Source of the DNA: Arboricoccus pini
Lineage (GTDB): Bacteria; Pseudomonadota; Alphaproteobacteria; Geminicoccales; Geminicoccaceae
Length of the DNA stretch: 64,000 bases
Direction of reading: 5' to 3'
NCBI RefSeq assembly: GCF_900187945.1
Contig: NZ_FYEH01000004.1
Location: 1 to 64,000, forward strand
Made by a program: the position numbers and the translations under genes. The number at the start of each line of letters is the position of its first letter. Position 1 is the first letter of the stretch. Of the stretch, positions 39,164-47,767 are shown piece by piece. The notes under the pieces are model-generated. The model ran no database searches. It saw nothing but the letters and a program-made list of their open reading frames with translations, and was not told where the DNA came from.

Positions 39164-42070
39164 TTAAATCCCGATGCCCCGGCCCCTGCCGAGGTCTATG
39201 CCGTGTGTGAAGGCGAGTTCCAGTCCGAGTCGGCGGCCTGCTTCAAACGAGATGCCGAGTTCACGCTTGCGGCCTTCGAGGATGGATTCAAGCTGCGGAT
39301 CGCGTTCGAGGCTTTTCGCCATATTGCTCATCTCCGCCCGCGCGGCCTTGTAGCCAGAGTAATCTCCCGCCGTATAGCTGTGCTCGCTCGACCGGCCGAG
39401 TTCCCGCCAGCGTTCGACGAAGCGATCCGCGCGGCGCTGCGGATCGGTGCGCAGTTCGGTTTCGAGCTGTAGGGCGCGGATGGCGCGGCTGACCCGGCCC
39501 GTTGCAGCTTCCTGGGCGAGTTCCGGGTCTTTCTTGTAGGCGGCTTCGGCGTCGTGCGAGCCGTGGGGCCGCACGTCCTCGAAGACCTTGCGGGCGTCCT
39601 GCAATTCCTCCACCTGCTCCGGGCTGGCCCTGCCGCCTTGCTCCTGCATCTCAAAAATCGCATCCACGGCGCGGGCATGACGCACGAGCGCCTTGGTGCG
39701 GGCTTTGCGCAGGGCCTCTGCCGAGTCTTCCTCCACCTTCCTTTCTGGCCCTTGCTCGCCCTCGGTGGGCAAGCGCAACCCATCGAACATGCCGCGCACC
39801 TTCTTCGGCACGACCTTGCGCGCGATCTCGGCGACGCGCTCGCGGAAGGTGATGCCGCGCTGTTCGGCGAAAGTGCGGGCGGGTCCGTAATCGCTCGCCA
39901 TGTCCTTGGCCCGGTCGCGCGAGAGGGCGTTGGCAAGCCGGTCTCGACTGGCGAAGTCGTCGCGGCCATAGTGCAGGTCCATGCCGTCGCGGTGGCGCGA
40001 CAGGGCGACATAGCTGGCATGGGCGTCCAGGCCCGGCGTGGCCAGCACATGAGCGCGGTCCACGGTCATGCCCTGCGCTTTGTGGATGGTCGCGGCATAG
40101 CCGTGGTCGATGCTGTTGTAGTCCTTCAGGTCGAACGACACCGAATGGCCGGCATCGGTACGCACGGTCATGCCGTGATCGCCGACGCGCTCGACGGTCC
40201 CTAGCGTGCCGTTCTTCACCTCCAGGCCGCGTTCGTTCTTCAGGAACATGATGCGGTCGCCGGGGGCGAAGGTTCGTTCGCCGCGCTCGGTAGCGACATG
40301 CACATCATCGCCAAGATCGCGCGCCGTCCGCATCCGGTCGCGGGCCGCCTGGTTGAGTTCGCGCACCTCGTCATTGGTATGGGTGAGGATGATGCGGCTG
40401 GCGTCGGGGCTGGCCTGCCGGTCGCGCTCCCAGCGGTCGATCAGCTCCCCGCGCGCCTCTTCCCTCGTTCCGGCCTCATGCACTCTGTCGCAGGCGCGGT
40501 AGGCGTCCAGGGCCTCGCCCGTCCGACCGTTGGCGAGGTCGCGGGTCGCCTGACGTTGCCAGTCCTCCCGCTGACGGCGAACCTCGGTGATCTCGACGCC
40601 GCCGTGGCGTTCGTGGATCGCGCGGAACGCCGCGCCTGCTTCGATGGACTGCAACTGCTGCGGATCGCCGACCAGCACCACCTTCGCGCCGGTCTCGGCG
40701 GCATGGGATAGCACGCGCTCCAACTGCCGCGTGCCAGCCATGCCCGCCTCGTCGATCACCAGCACATCGCGCGACGTGAGAAGGTCGCGGCCCTGTCCCC
40801 AGCCATGTTCCATGCTGGCGATGGTGCGCGAGGCGATGCCGGAGCCGTGTTCCAACCCCTCGGCGGCGATGCCGGACAGCGCCACGCCGCGTACGCTGTA
40901 GCCGGCTTCCTCCCACGCCTCGCGCGCCACGCCGAGCATGGCGCTCTTGCCCGTCCCGGCGTAGCCGACCACGGCGCTCAAATCCCGCCCGTCCGTGACA
41001 TGCCGGAAGGCGTCGGCCTGCTCGCCGGACAGGACCAGGCCGCGCGCTTCCGCACGCGCTAGCGCCGTTTCGCGGTCTTTGTCAGTGACCTCATGCCGTT
41101 CCCGTTCGGCTATGAGTTCCGACGCGCGCCGCAACCGCTGCTCGGTCTCGATCATCTCGCGGCTGGTGAAGCGGTCCTCACCGCGTCCGTCCCGGCCCAG
41201 CTCGACAAGATCGGATGACGCGCGCACCGCGCTCATCACCTGATTGAACTGCTCCAAACTATCGCTGTGCCGATGGACGAACATGGCGAGGTCGCGGTTG
41301 GTGAACGTCGCTTGCTGATGCGTGATCGCGTCCAGGGCGATGTTCGGATTGGCGGCGATCCGCTCGCCGTTGGCCCGTGCGATCTCGCGGTGTTCGTCGG
41401 CGCGGTCGGCCTCAAGCCCGGCGGCTTCCATGCGCTGCGCGGGCGCGCCGATCTGGCTTTGCGGCTCCAGCGCGATGCCCTGCGCCTCCAGGCTGCGATG
41501 GTCGATCCGTGCGTCGATGTCGAGTTCGGCCAGCCGCTCGTTGACGTGATCGGCCCAACGCTCGCGCCAATGTTCGACCAGCTCCGTGCGGTTCCAGTCC
41601 CGCACCTTCTGGCCGAACCCATCCTCGCTCACCTCGCGCATCGTCAGCATGACATGGGCATGGGGCTTGGGCTGGCCGTCCTCGGCCATGTCCCAATGCA
41701 CATTGAGGTCGCCGATCATGCCCCGATCCACGAACTCGGCCTGCACGAAGTCGCGGGCGAGTTCGATGCCCTGCGCTTGCGTCATCTCGCGCGGAAGGGC
41801 GAACTCGATCTCACGGCAAAGTTGGGCGTCCTTCCTGACCTCGAAGGCTTCGACATCGTTCCAGAGCCGTTCGCGGTCGCGCCATTGTTCGGGCGCATCC
41901 TCCGGCAGCATGACCTCGGAGTGGACGACGCCGCGCTTGTTGGAGAAGTCGTGGCTGCGCTCAAGCCGGTCGTCGCGCAGCCGCGAGGCCGAGCGGTAGG
42001 CGGCGGACGCCACCGCGCTGGAGCCGGATTTGCGGCCAATGACCTTGACGTGAAGATGATAGATCGCCAT
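39164..42070 (-). CDS. traA: TraA/MobL-family relaxase with helicase domain
   Basis: The 968-residue product starts with a MobA/MobL relaxase domain: catalytic tyrosine probably Y25 (A-S-A-A-Y-R-S-A) and the metal-binding P-H-A-H-V-M-L-T near residue 155. A UvrD-type helicase follows, with Walker A G-Y-A-G-T-G-K-S, D-E-A-G Walker B, G-D-P-Q-Q-L-Q-S and a late H-K-A-Q-G-M-T-V-D. This arrangement is typical of Ti-type TraA, which nicks oriT and unwinds the strand for transfer. A candidate oriT lies 31 bases upstream of its start. It is shorter than some TraA proteins (about 1100 residues) but all domains are present. Confidence 0.92.
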   Translation of the reverse strand: MAIYHLHVKVIGRKSGSSAVASAAYRSASRLRDDRLERSHDFSNKRGVVHSEVMLPEDAPEQWRDRERLWNDVEAFEVRKDAQLCREIEFALPREMTQAQGIELARDFVQAEFVDRGMIGDLNVHWDMAEDGQPKPHAHVMLTMREVSEDGFGQKVRDWNRTELVEHWRERWADHVNERLAELDIDARIDHRSLEAQGIALEPQSQIGAPAQRMEAAGLEADRADEHREIARANGERIAANPNIALDAITHQQATFTNRDLAMFVHRHSDSLEQFNQVMSAVRASSDLVELGRDGRGEDRFTSREMIETEQRLRRASELIAERERHEVTDKDRETALARAEARGLVLSGEQADAFRHVTDGRDLSAVVGYAGTGKSAMLGVAREAWEEAGYSVRGVALSGIAAEGLEHGSGIASRTIASMEHGWGQGRDLLTSRDVLVIDEAGMAGTRQLERVLSHAAETGAKVVLVGDPQQLQSIEAGAAFRAIHERHGGVEITEVRRQREDWQRQATRDLANGRTGEALDAYRACDRVHEAGTREEARGELIDRWERDRQASPDASRIILTHTNDEVRELNQAARDRMRTARDLGDDVHVATERGERTFAPGDRIMFLKNERGLEVKNGTLGTVERVGDHGMTVRTDAGHSVSFDLKDYNSIDHGYAATIHKAQGMTVDRAHVLATPGLDAHASYVALSRHRDGMDLHYGRDDFASRDRLANALSRDRAKDMASDYGPARTFAEQRGITFRERVAEIARKVVPKKVRGMFDGLRLPTEGEQGPERKVEEDSAEALRKARTKALVRHARAVDAIFEMQEQGGRASPEQVEELQDARKVFEDVRPHGSHDAEAAYKKDPELAQEAATGRVSRAIRALQLETELRTDPQRRADRFVERWRELGRSSEHSYTAGDYSGYKAARAEMSNMAKSLERDPQLESILEGRKRELGISFEAGRRLGLELAFTHGIDLGRGRGIGI

Positions 42071-42100
42071 CGCGATCCGAACATCATCACAGCGAAGCGC

Positions 42101-42128
42101 ACGTCGGAACGACGTATAAGCGCGCCCT
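42101..42128. other. Candidate origin of transfer (oriT)
   Basis: An inverted repeat ACGTCG-GAA-CGACGT (42101-42115) is followed by ATAAGCGCGCCCT (42116-42128). The arrangement resembles the nic region of Ti-plasmid/RSF1010-type origins, in which an inverted repeat adjoins a TAA..GCGCCCT core. It sits between the relaxase and traC genes, where oriT lies in Ti plasmids. Confidence 0.65.
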
Positions 42129-42241
42129 CGAAACTAATTTCTCGGGATGGTCCGCGCCGTTTCAGCCCGTCCCGGCAACCTTACAGCATTGGGGCAGGCG
42201 CTCAACTATCATCGCTCCATCGACAGCTTACGGAGACGGTG

Positions 42242-42568
42242 ATGCGCAAGCCACGGGATTTCGATTCGGAACTGAAGTCGCTTGAAGAAAAGACGCGAGA
42301 CCTGAAAGCCCGCAAGGTGCAGCAACTCGGCGAGCTGGTCATCTCGACCGGAGCCGACGCGCTGACCGCCGACGAACTGGCGGGCGCACTAATCGTGCTG
42401 GCCGAAACCAGGGACGTCGGAAAGAGGGAGGCATGGGCGAAACGTGGGGCCGCGTTCTTTCGAGGGCGGGCACGGCGAGCTGCGCCATCGCCTGACCGCG
42501 ACGCTGGCGGCGCTCAAACGCAACCGGGCGGCGCGCAACCGGCATCAGGCAGTGGTGGCCCGGCATGA
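42242..42568 (+). CDS. traC: TraC-like conjugal transfer accessory protein
   Basis: The 108-residue product begins M-R-K-P-R-D-F-D and has a charged coiled-coil-like helix (LKSLEEKTRDLKARK), then Q-L-G-E-L-V-I-S-T-G-A-D-A-L, as in small Tra proteins encoded beside traA in alphaproteobacterial elements. The C terminus is glycine/alanine-rich and probably disordered. It is divergent from the relaxase, with oriT between. Such proteins probably assist the relaxosome. Databases may call it TraD instead. Confidence 0.7.
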   Translation: MRKPRDFDSELKSLEEKTRDLKARKVQQLGELVISTGADALTADELAGALIVLAETRDVGKREAWAKRGAAFFRGRARRAAPSPDRDAGGAQTQPGGAQPASGSGGPA

Positions 42569-42569
42569 C

Positions 42570-42788
42570 ATGCGCACCTGGCAGGTCGAGCGCCGCAAGC
42601 GGACGCGGCATCTGATCGAACTCGGCGGCCTCGTCGTCAAAGCCGGGGTCGTGGACCTGGCCGGCGACGACCGCGCCATGATCTACGGTGCGCTGCTCTG
42701 GATTGCCGACAAGCTCAAAAGCGATGAGCGCGACAAGGCGTTGGCGCTGTGGGCCGCGAAGGGAAAGCAGGCGTTCGAGAATAACTGA
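42570..42788 (+). CDS. traD: TraD-family conjugal transfer protein
   Basis: The 72-residue product matches the small Ti-type TraD family: R-R-K-R-T-R-H-L-I-E-L-G-G-L-V-V-K-A-G, then A-L-L-W-I-A-D-K-L. The ATG lies one base after the traC stop, so translation is coupled. An in-frame start at 42444 would overlap traC heavily and is rejected. Confidence 0.8.
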   Translation: MRTWQVERRKRTRHLIELGGLVVKAGVVDLAGDDRAMIYGALLWIADKLKSDERDKALALWAAKGKQAFENN

Positions 42789-42832
42789 GCATCAGCATTG
42801 CCAAAGGACACGTCCCTTCGATGGCGTTGCTG

Positions 42833-43750
42833 TCAGGGAAAAAGAACGCGCTCCAGCGCATCCGCCAGTTCGCGCCGTTTGGCGTTGGACAGTTTGGCGA
42901 GGTTGCGCTGTTTCCACATGACGGCGGGCAAATGCTGGGCCTCCGGTATGCCTTGAAGCGTCCAATCCGGCTCGCCGCGCTTGAAGCCGGCAAGGAAGCG
43001 CCGGTGATCTTCCGGCATGGCGGCGACCATTGCGGCGATGATCGCTTCCCGCGCGGCCTCGAGGTCCGAAAGCGCGACAGGCTCCTGAGTCATGCCGGCG
43101 AAGCCCCGCGCGAACTCCTCGCCCAGCGGCTTGCGGGTCGGGGCGAGAACTTCGGCCATCGGACGATTGTGACTGATGACGTAAACCAGAAAGGCTCGGC
43201 GCAACTCGTCGCCGACGCCCTCGTTCGCCAGCAGGCCGCGCACGTCGAAGAGGTCGCGCGGGTGCTGACGGTCGAAGGCCGCCACGATCTTGCCCGCGTA
43301 GAGGTCGGCGAATGACACGACCTGCATTTCGGCAAAGCCGAAGGCGTCTTCGACAACGGGAACCACGCTCATCACGACGGGATCATAGACCGCACCGCGG
43401 AGCACTGGCGTCACCTCGATCTTGATCTGCACGCCGCTCGCCCGAACGATCAGCTTGGTGACGATCTTCTCGCCGGCGGAACGTGAAGCATTGACTCTCG
43501 CGGCGGGGATGCTCCGCTCGATGCGCTCTTTGATCCGCAGCATGGTGTCGTCGATTGCCGCGAGCGATGCGGCCCGATCTTCGATCGGCAGATAGGTCAG
43601 GTCGATGTCCACGGAGAGGCGCGGCATGTCGCGCACGAACAGGTTGATCGCGGTGCCGCCTTTGAGCGCGAAAGCCCGCTCCTCCGCGACGAAAGGAAGG
43701 ACGCGAATAAGCAGGGCGACCTGCTGCCGATATGTGTCCAGGAAGGCCAT
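42833..43750 (-). CDS. abiEii: AbiEii/AbiGii-family nucleotidyltransferase toxin
   Basis: The 305-residue product is a DNA polymerase beta-like nucleotidyltransferase. G-G-T-A at residues 31-34 and the metal-binding D-I-D-L (D48, D50) are intact, so the toxin should be active. Characterised AbiEii-family toxins transfer nucleotides (to tRNA in some cases) and stop growth, giving abortive infection. The antitoxin gene abiEi is immediately upstream. The ATG at 43750 lies just after the abiEi stop; a GTG at 43759 overlapping it is also possible. The upstream open frame to 43939 lies within abiEi. Confidence 0.88.
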   Translation of the reverse strand: MAFLDTYRQQVALLIRVLPFVAEERAFALKGGTAINLFVRDMPRLSVDIDLTYLPIEDRAASLAAIDDTMLRIKERIERSIPAARVNASRSAGEKIVTKLIVRASGVQIKIEVTPVLRGAVYDPVVMSVVPVVEDAFGFAEMQVVSFADLYAGKIVAAFDRQHPRDLFDVRGLLANEGVGDELRRAFLVYVISHNRPMAEVLAPTRKPLGEEFARGFAGMTQEPVALSDLEAAREAIIAAMVAAMPEDHRRFLAGFKRGEPDWTLQGIPEAQHLPAVMWKQRNLAKLSNAKRRELADALERVLFP

Positions 43751-43755
43751 GAAAT

Positions 43756-44553
43756 TCACGGGCCTCCAAGGTCGGACGGCACGGTGATGTTGTAGCGCGG
43801 ATCGAGCTTGCCGCCCTTGACGAGGGCGCGCTTGCCCGAACCCAGATCGACGCGGGACATATCGAGCCGGGAACGCCACGCATGACGGTGGCGGTCGGCG
43901 AAGAAGAGAAAGAGCCGCTTCACCTTCACGCTGGCGCAAGCCTCCAGCAGCGTTTGCAGGCGGCGCGGGCTTAAATCGCTTATCCCTTCCATCAAGGCAT
44001 CGACTTGATGGAAGCTCTCATGCTCGGGCAGTTCGTCGAGCAATTCGAGAACGGCGCGCTCCTTGCTGGAATATCGGATAGGCAAGGTCAGGCCGCTGGC
44101 GCTGACCATGACCGGGCTTGGCTCGGGTGGCGCATCGGCATCGCCGGGAAACAGCCGCAGGCTGTTGTGCCAGTGAAAGGTCACGTTGAGCGGTAAGCTC
44201 GCCAGCCAGGTCGGCGGACGCTTCGGCCCGTAAAGATGAACCTCGCGCATGGCTGTCGAAAGGTAATGGGCGTAACCCTGCTGTTCGAGCGCGGTGCGCC
44301 CGCCAACGGTCAGCGGAAGGTCCAGCACCGTCTGGAGAGAAACGGCCACCTGCTGCCATGTCAGCGGCGTGCGCGAGCGGCGATAGACGCGCCGGGCCGG
44401 GCTATCGAGCCAGCCCGCGCGAACGTACTGGCTGCGCAGCGCCGACGAGTAGCCGTGGGCCTCCATCCAAGCGGCGTCGGCCAGGAGTCCCTCGGGGAGT
44501 TCCTGCTGAAGCCGGTTTAGCTTGCCGCCAGAACGCATATCCATGCTTAGCAT
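43756..44553 (-). CDS. abiEi: AbiEi antitoxin with winged-helix DNA-binding domain
   Basis: The product is about 265 residues. The N-terminal part has a short winged helix (G-Y-S-S-A-L-R-S-Q-Y-V-R-A-G-W-L), and the middle and C-terminal parts match AbiEi antitoxins (R-T-A-L-E-Q-Q-G-Y-A-H-Y-L and P-I-R-Y-S-S-K-E-R-A). AbiEi neutralises AbiEii and represses its own operon by binding inverted repeats. Several starts are possible (44598, 44553, 44544). The first lies inside the operator array, so 44553 is preferred. The CTTAGC motif also occurs at 44543-44553, in the start region. Confidence 0.82.
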   Translation of the reverse strand: MLSMDMRSGGKLNRLQQELPEGLLADAAWMEAHGYSSALRSQYVRAGWLDSPARRVYRRSRTPLTWQQVAVSLQTVLDLPLTVGGRTALEQQGYAHYLSTAMREVHLYGPKRPPTWLASLPLNVTFHWHNSLRLFPGDADAPPEPSPVMVSASGLTLPIRYSSKERAVLELLDELPEHESFHQVDALMEGISDLSPRRLQTLLEACASVKVKRLFLFFADRHRHAWRSRLDMSRVDLGSGKRALVKGGKLDPRYNITVPSDLGGP

Positions 44554-44631
44554 TTTTGCATATTTGCAAACCAATGTCGAGTTCATATTTCTCGACATTC
44601 GCTAAGTTATACTTAGCGTTTCAAGAAATAT
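44543..44631. promoter_or_regulatory. AbiE operator region with nested inverted repeats
   Basis: CGCTAAG-TTATA-CTTAGCG (44600-44618) lies inside an outer pair ATATTTCT/AGAAATAT (44585-44592 and 44624-44631). AATGTCG/CGACATT (44573-44579 and 44593-44599) forms another dyad, and a further CTTAGC copy lies in ATGCTTAGCAT (44543-44553). AbiEi is known to bind inverted repeats in its promoter. Confidence 0.6.
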
Positions 44632-44679
44632 ACAAACCATCTCGATGAGGGACCGCCCACATCGGATCATCCTTAAAAC

Positions 44680-44701
44680 TCCGCTTTCAGAGCGGATTTT
44701 T
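44680..44701 (+). terminator. Short terminator-like hairpin between abiE and fic
   Basis: TCCGCT and AGCGGA (44680-44685, 44691-44696) form a 6-bp stem with loop TTCAG, followed by TTTTT. No gene reads into it on the plus strand, so its function is unclear. Confidence 0.4.
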
Positions 44702-44799
44702 CAATACGATGCTGCGGCGGTTCTTGCCGGTACCGCCGGGGATTAGACCTTGGCGACCTGTCAACGACCGGCGATTTCCCTATACATATCGACCATGAC

Positions 44800-44849
44800 G
44801 TGTTAAATAATTTTAATATTTTTAACACATACTGATCGACATGTTAAAA
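44800..44849. promoter_or_regulatory. Inverted repeat upstream of fic, candidate operator
   Basis: GTGTTAAA (44800-44807) and TTTAACAC (44821-44828) form an 8-bp dyad in very AT-rich sequence. A further half-site TGTTAAAA begins at the second base of the fic start codon. It is a likely operator for the fic-led operon, possibly bound by the Fic protein's own winged helix. Confidence 0.5.
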
Positions 44850-45935
44850 TCGAGCTATGCCATTCCCGCTCTGCCACCGCCGGGAAACCTCGAAACGGTT
44901 CCGGTGTTCAAGGCGCTCGCCAAGGCGAATCGCGCTCTCGCCGAATTGAAGGGGCGTGCGGCGACGATCACCAATCAGGGCATCCTCATCGACACGCTCG
45001 CGCTTCAGGAGGCGAAGGCTTCCTCCGAGATCGAAAATATCGTCACGACGCAGGACGAACTGTTTCAGGCCGACCTCCAGCTTGAGGGGCCGGATTCCCC
45101 GGCCGCCAAGGAAGTCGCCCTATACCGCGACGCTTTGAAGCTTGGCTATGACCGGCTGCTTACGTCCGGCGGCCTCATCACCAATCGCACGCTGATCGAG
45201 ATATTCCGCCTTCTCAAGCGCCGGGACGACGGGTTTCGTGTCACGCCGGGAACCGCGCTCAAGAACGACACCACCGGCGAGGTCATCTATGTCCCGCCGC
45301 AGGATGCACGCGAGATCGAAGCGGCGATGTCCGCGCTGGAGCAATTCATCAACGAGGACGAACGCTCGCCCCTCGATCCGCTCATCAAGATGACGCTCAT
45401 CCACCATCAGTTCGAGAGCATCCACCCGTTTCCCGATGGCAATGGCCGTATCGGACGCATCCTGAACGTGCTCTATCTCACGCGCGCCGGGCTACTCGAA
45501 ACTCCGATCCTCTATCTCTCGCGCCACATCACGCGCACGAAGGCGGACTACTACCGCCTGATTCAAGCGGTGCGCACCCAAGGCGCATGGGAAGAATGGA
45601 TTCTCTATATGCTGGAGGCCGTCGCGGACACGGCGCAAACCACGCTTGCACTGGTCGAAGGCATACGAAACCAGATGGCCAGCGGGAAGAAGCGGCTGCG
45701 CGACGAACTGCCGAACCTCTATTCGCAAGACCTGTTGAACAACCTGTTCCGCCACCCTTACACACGTATCGACTTCGTGGTGAAAGACCTCAAGGTCTCC
45801 CGCCAGACAGCGGCGAAGTATCTCGATATGCTGGCGGAGAAGGGGTTTGTCGCCAAGCACCGCTCGGGCCGAAGCAATTACTACGTCAACGCGGATCTTG
45901 TGCGTCTGTTTCTTGACGTGTCGGGGGGACGATAA
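44841..45935 (+). CDS. Fic-family protein (probable AMPylase) with N-terminal inhibitory motif
   Basis: The 364-residue product has the complete Fic active-site loop H-P-F-P-D-G-N-G-R-I-G-R (H195-R206). An inhibitory helix motif S-S-E-I-E-N-I lies at residues 61-67, ahead of the Fic core as in class II Fic proteins. The flap region is present, and the C-terminal 90 residues include a winged-helix DNA-binding domain (S-R-Q-T-A-A-K-Y-L). Such proteins attach AMP to target proteins. It heads the operon, two bases before the DUF262 gene, so it may control or guard the downstream defence genes. Confidence 0.9.
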   Translation: MLKSSYAIPALPPPGNLETVPVFKALAKANRALAELKGRAATITNQGILIDTLALQEAKASSEIENIVTTQDELFQADLQLEGPDSPAAKEVALYRDALKLGYDRLLTSGGLITNRTLIEIFRLLKRRDDGFRVTPGTALKNDTTGEVIYVPPQDAREIEAAMSALEQFINEDERSPLDPLIKMTLIHHQFESIHPFPDGNGRIGRILNVLYLTRAGLLETPILYLSRHITRTKADYYRLIQAVRTQGAWEEWILYMLEAVADTAQTTLALVEGIRNQMASGKKRLRDELPNLYSQDLLNNLFRHPYTRIDFVVKDLKVSRQTAAKYLDMLAEKGFVAKHRSGRSNYYVNADLVRLFLDVSGGR

Positions 45936-45937
45936 GA

Positions 45938-47767
45938 ATGAGCGGGATTGAAGGCAAAGCGCGAACCGTCCGCGAACTGCTCAAGGGCGTGAAATACTCC
46001 ATAGACTACTATCAACGGGAATATAAGTGGGGCGAGAAACAGGCGCGCGAGCTGATCGACGACCTCACTGGAAAATTTCTTGAGGACTACCAACCCATAC
46101 ACCAGCGCAAACAGGTCGCTGGCTATCCACACTATTTTCTCGGCGCAATCATCATCAGCAAGAAGGATAACGCGAACTTCATTGTTGACGGGCAGCAACG
46201 TCTAACCACCCTAACGATACTTCTGATGCTGCTGCGCAATCTCCAAAAAGAGCGTGACGACCAAGTGAACGTCGATGAGCTAATCGTCTCAGAAAAATTC
46301 GGAGAAAAATCGTTCAATCTCGATGTAGATGAGCGCACGCCATGCATGGATGCTTTGTTCGAGAGCCAGCCCTTCGACGCATCAAACAGAGCGCCATCGG
46401 TTCAAAACCTCGCCGCTCGTTACGCCGATATGGAGGGAGCCTGGCCGGAAGAATTGCGCGGTGATGCTCTTCCATACTTCATCGACTGGCTTTTAGAGAA
46501 CGTGCATCTCGTCGAAATCACGGCTTATTCCGACGACGATGCCTATACGATCTTCGAGACTATGAATGACCGCGGCCTCTCCCTTAGCCCAACGGACATG
46601 CTTAAGGGATATTTGCTCGCCAATATCGCAACCAACAAGCGCGTTGCCGCCAACGCCCGTTGGCGTGAACGAATTGCCACCCTGAATGAAGTCGGCAAGG
46701 AGGTTGAAGCCGATTTCTTCAAAGCGTGGCTTCGTAGTCAGTACGCCACTAAAATCCGCGAGCGTAAGAGAGGCGCGAAGGCCGAGGACTTCGACCGCAT
46801 TGGCACCGAGTTTCATCGCTGGCTGAGGGATGCCAGCGAGGCCATTAGCTTGAAAAAGGAAGATGACTTCTTCCGCTTAATTGACCGGGATTTCGATTTT
46901 TACGCACGCCATTATCTGTTGGCGTTGGAGGCCTCTGAAAAGCGTGTCGATGGATTGGAGGCTATCCAATACAACGCGCAGAATGGCTTCACGTTGCAAT
47001 ACATGCTGCTGCTGGCGCCGCTAAAGCCGGACGACGATCCTGAGCTAGCAAAGCGCAAGATGAATATCGTGGCCAACTTCTTAGACATTCTGCTGGCGTG
47101 GCGGCTCTGGAATTTTCGCAGCATTGCCTATTCGACGATGCAATATGCGATGTTCCTCGTCATGCGCGATATTCGCGGATTAGAACCAAAACCGCTGGCG
47201 AAAAAACTCTATGACGTGCTTTCCCAAGAAAAGGAAACCTTCGAGAGCAACGACAGGCTGCGCGTCCACCAACAAAACAGGTACGCCATTCACCGCTTGC
47301 TAGCGCGGTTGACGGAATACGTTGAAACACAGTCCGGGCAGCCCTCGCGCTATGCCGAGTATGTTGCCGAGGGTGCGGGTCGATACGAAGTCGAGCACGT
47401 TTGGGCAGACCATGCGGAACGACATACGAACGAGTTTGCTCACACCGCCGATTTTTCCGAACATCGCAATCGCATTGGCGGTCTGCTTTTGCTTCCAAAG
47501 CAATTCAATGCAAGCTATGGCGATTTGCCATACCAAGAAAAATTGCCGTACTACCGCACGCAAAACCTCCTCGCACACTCGCTTCATGAAGAGTGCTACA
47601 CGCGCAATCCTGGCTTTGTCCGGTTCGTGAGCGAGTCAAAATTGCCGTTCCATCCCATCGCACAATTCAAAAAGGATGATCTGGACGAGCGCAGTGTCCT
47701 CTATCGGCTGCTCGCAGAGCGCGTTTGGAACCCCCAGCGCATTCTTCGAATGGGGGGAATAGAGTGA
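45938..47767 (+). CDS. DUF262-DUF1524 protein, GmrS/GmrD-like restriction protein
   Basis: The 609-residue product begins with a DUF262 (ParB-like) domain: Y-Q-R-E-Y-K-W at residues 25-31 and V-D-G-Q-Q-R-L-T at 83-90. The C-terminal DUF1524 domain has the His-Me nuclease pattern E-V-E-H-V-W-A-D-H near residue 486 and N-R-I-G-G-L-L-L-L-P with N-A-S-Y later. This layout matches GmrSD and related type IV restriction proteins that cut modified phage DNA, and also SspE. It lies two bases after fic, and its stop overlaps the hsdR start (GTGA). Confidence 0.85.
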   Translation: MSGIEGKARTVRELLKGVKYSIDYYQREYKWGEKQARELIDDLTGKFLEDYQPIHQRKQVAGYPHYFLGAIIISKKDNANFIVDGQQRLTTLTILLMLLRNLQKERDDQVNVDELIVSEKFGEKSFNLDVDERTPCMDALFESQPFDASNRAPSVQNLAARYADMEGAWPEELRGDALPYFIDWLLENVHLVEITAYSDDDAYTIFETMNDRGLSLSPTDMLKGYLLANIATNKRVAANARWRERIATLNEVGKEVEADFFKAWLRSQYATKIRERKRGAKAEDFDRIGTEFHRWLRDASEAISLKKEDDFFRLIDRDFDFYARHYLLALEASEKRVDGLEAIQYNAQNGFTLQYMLLLAPLKPDDDPELAKRKMNIVANFLDILLAWRLWNFRSIAYSTMQYAMFLVMRDIRGLEPKPLAKKLYDVLSQEKETFESNDRLRVHQQNRYAIHRLLARLTEYVETQSGQPSRYAEYVAEGAGRYEVEHVWADHAERHTNEFAHTADFSEHRNRIGGLLLLPKQFNASYGDLPYQEKLPYYRTQNLLAHSLHEECYTRNPGFVRFVSESKLPFHPIAQFKKDDLDERSVLYRLLAERVWNPQRILRMGGIE

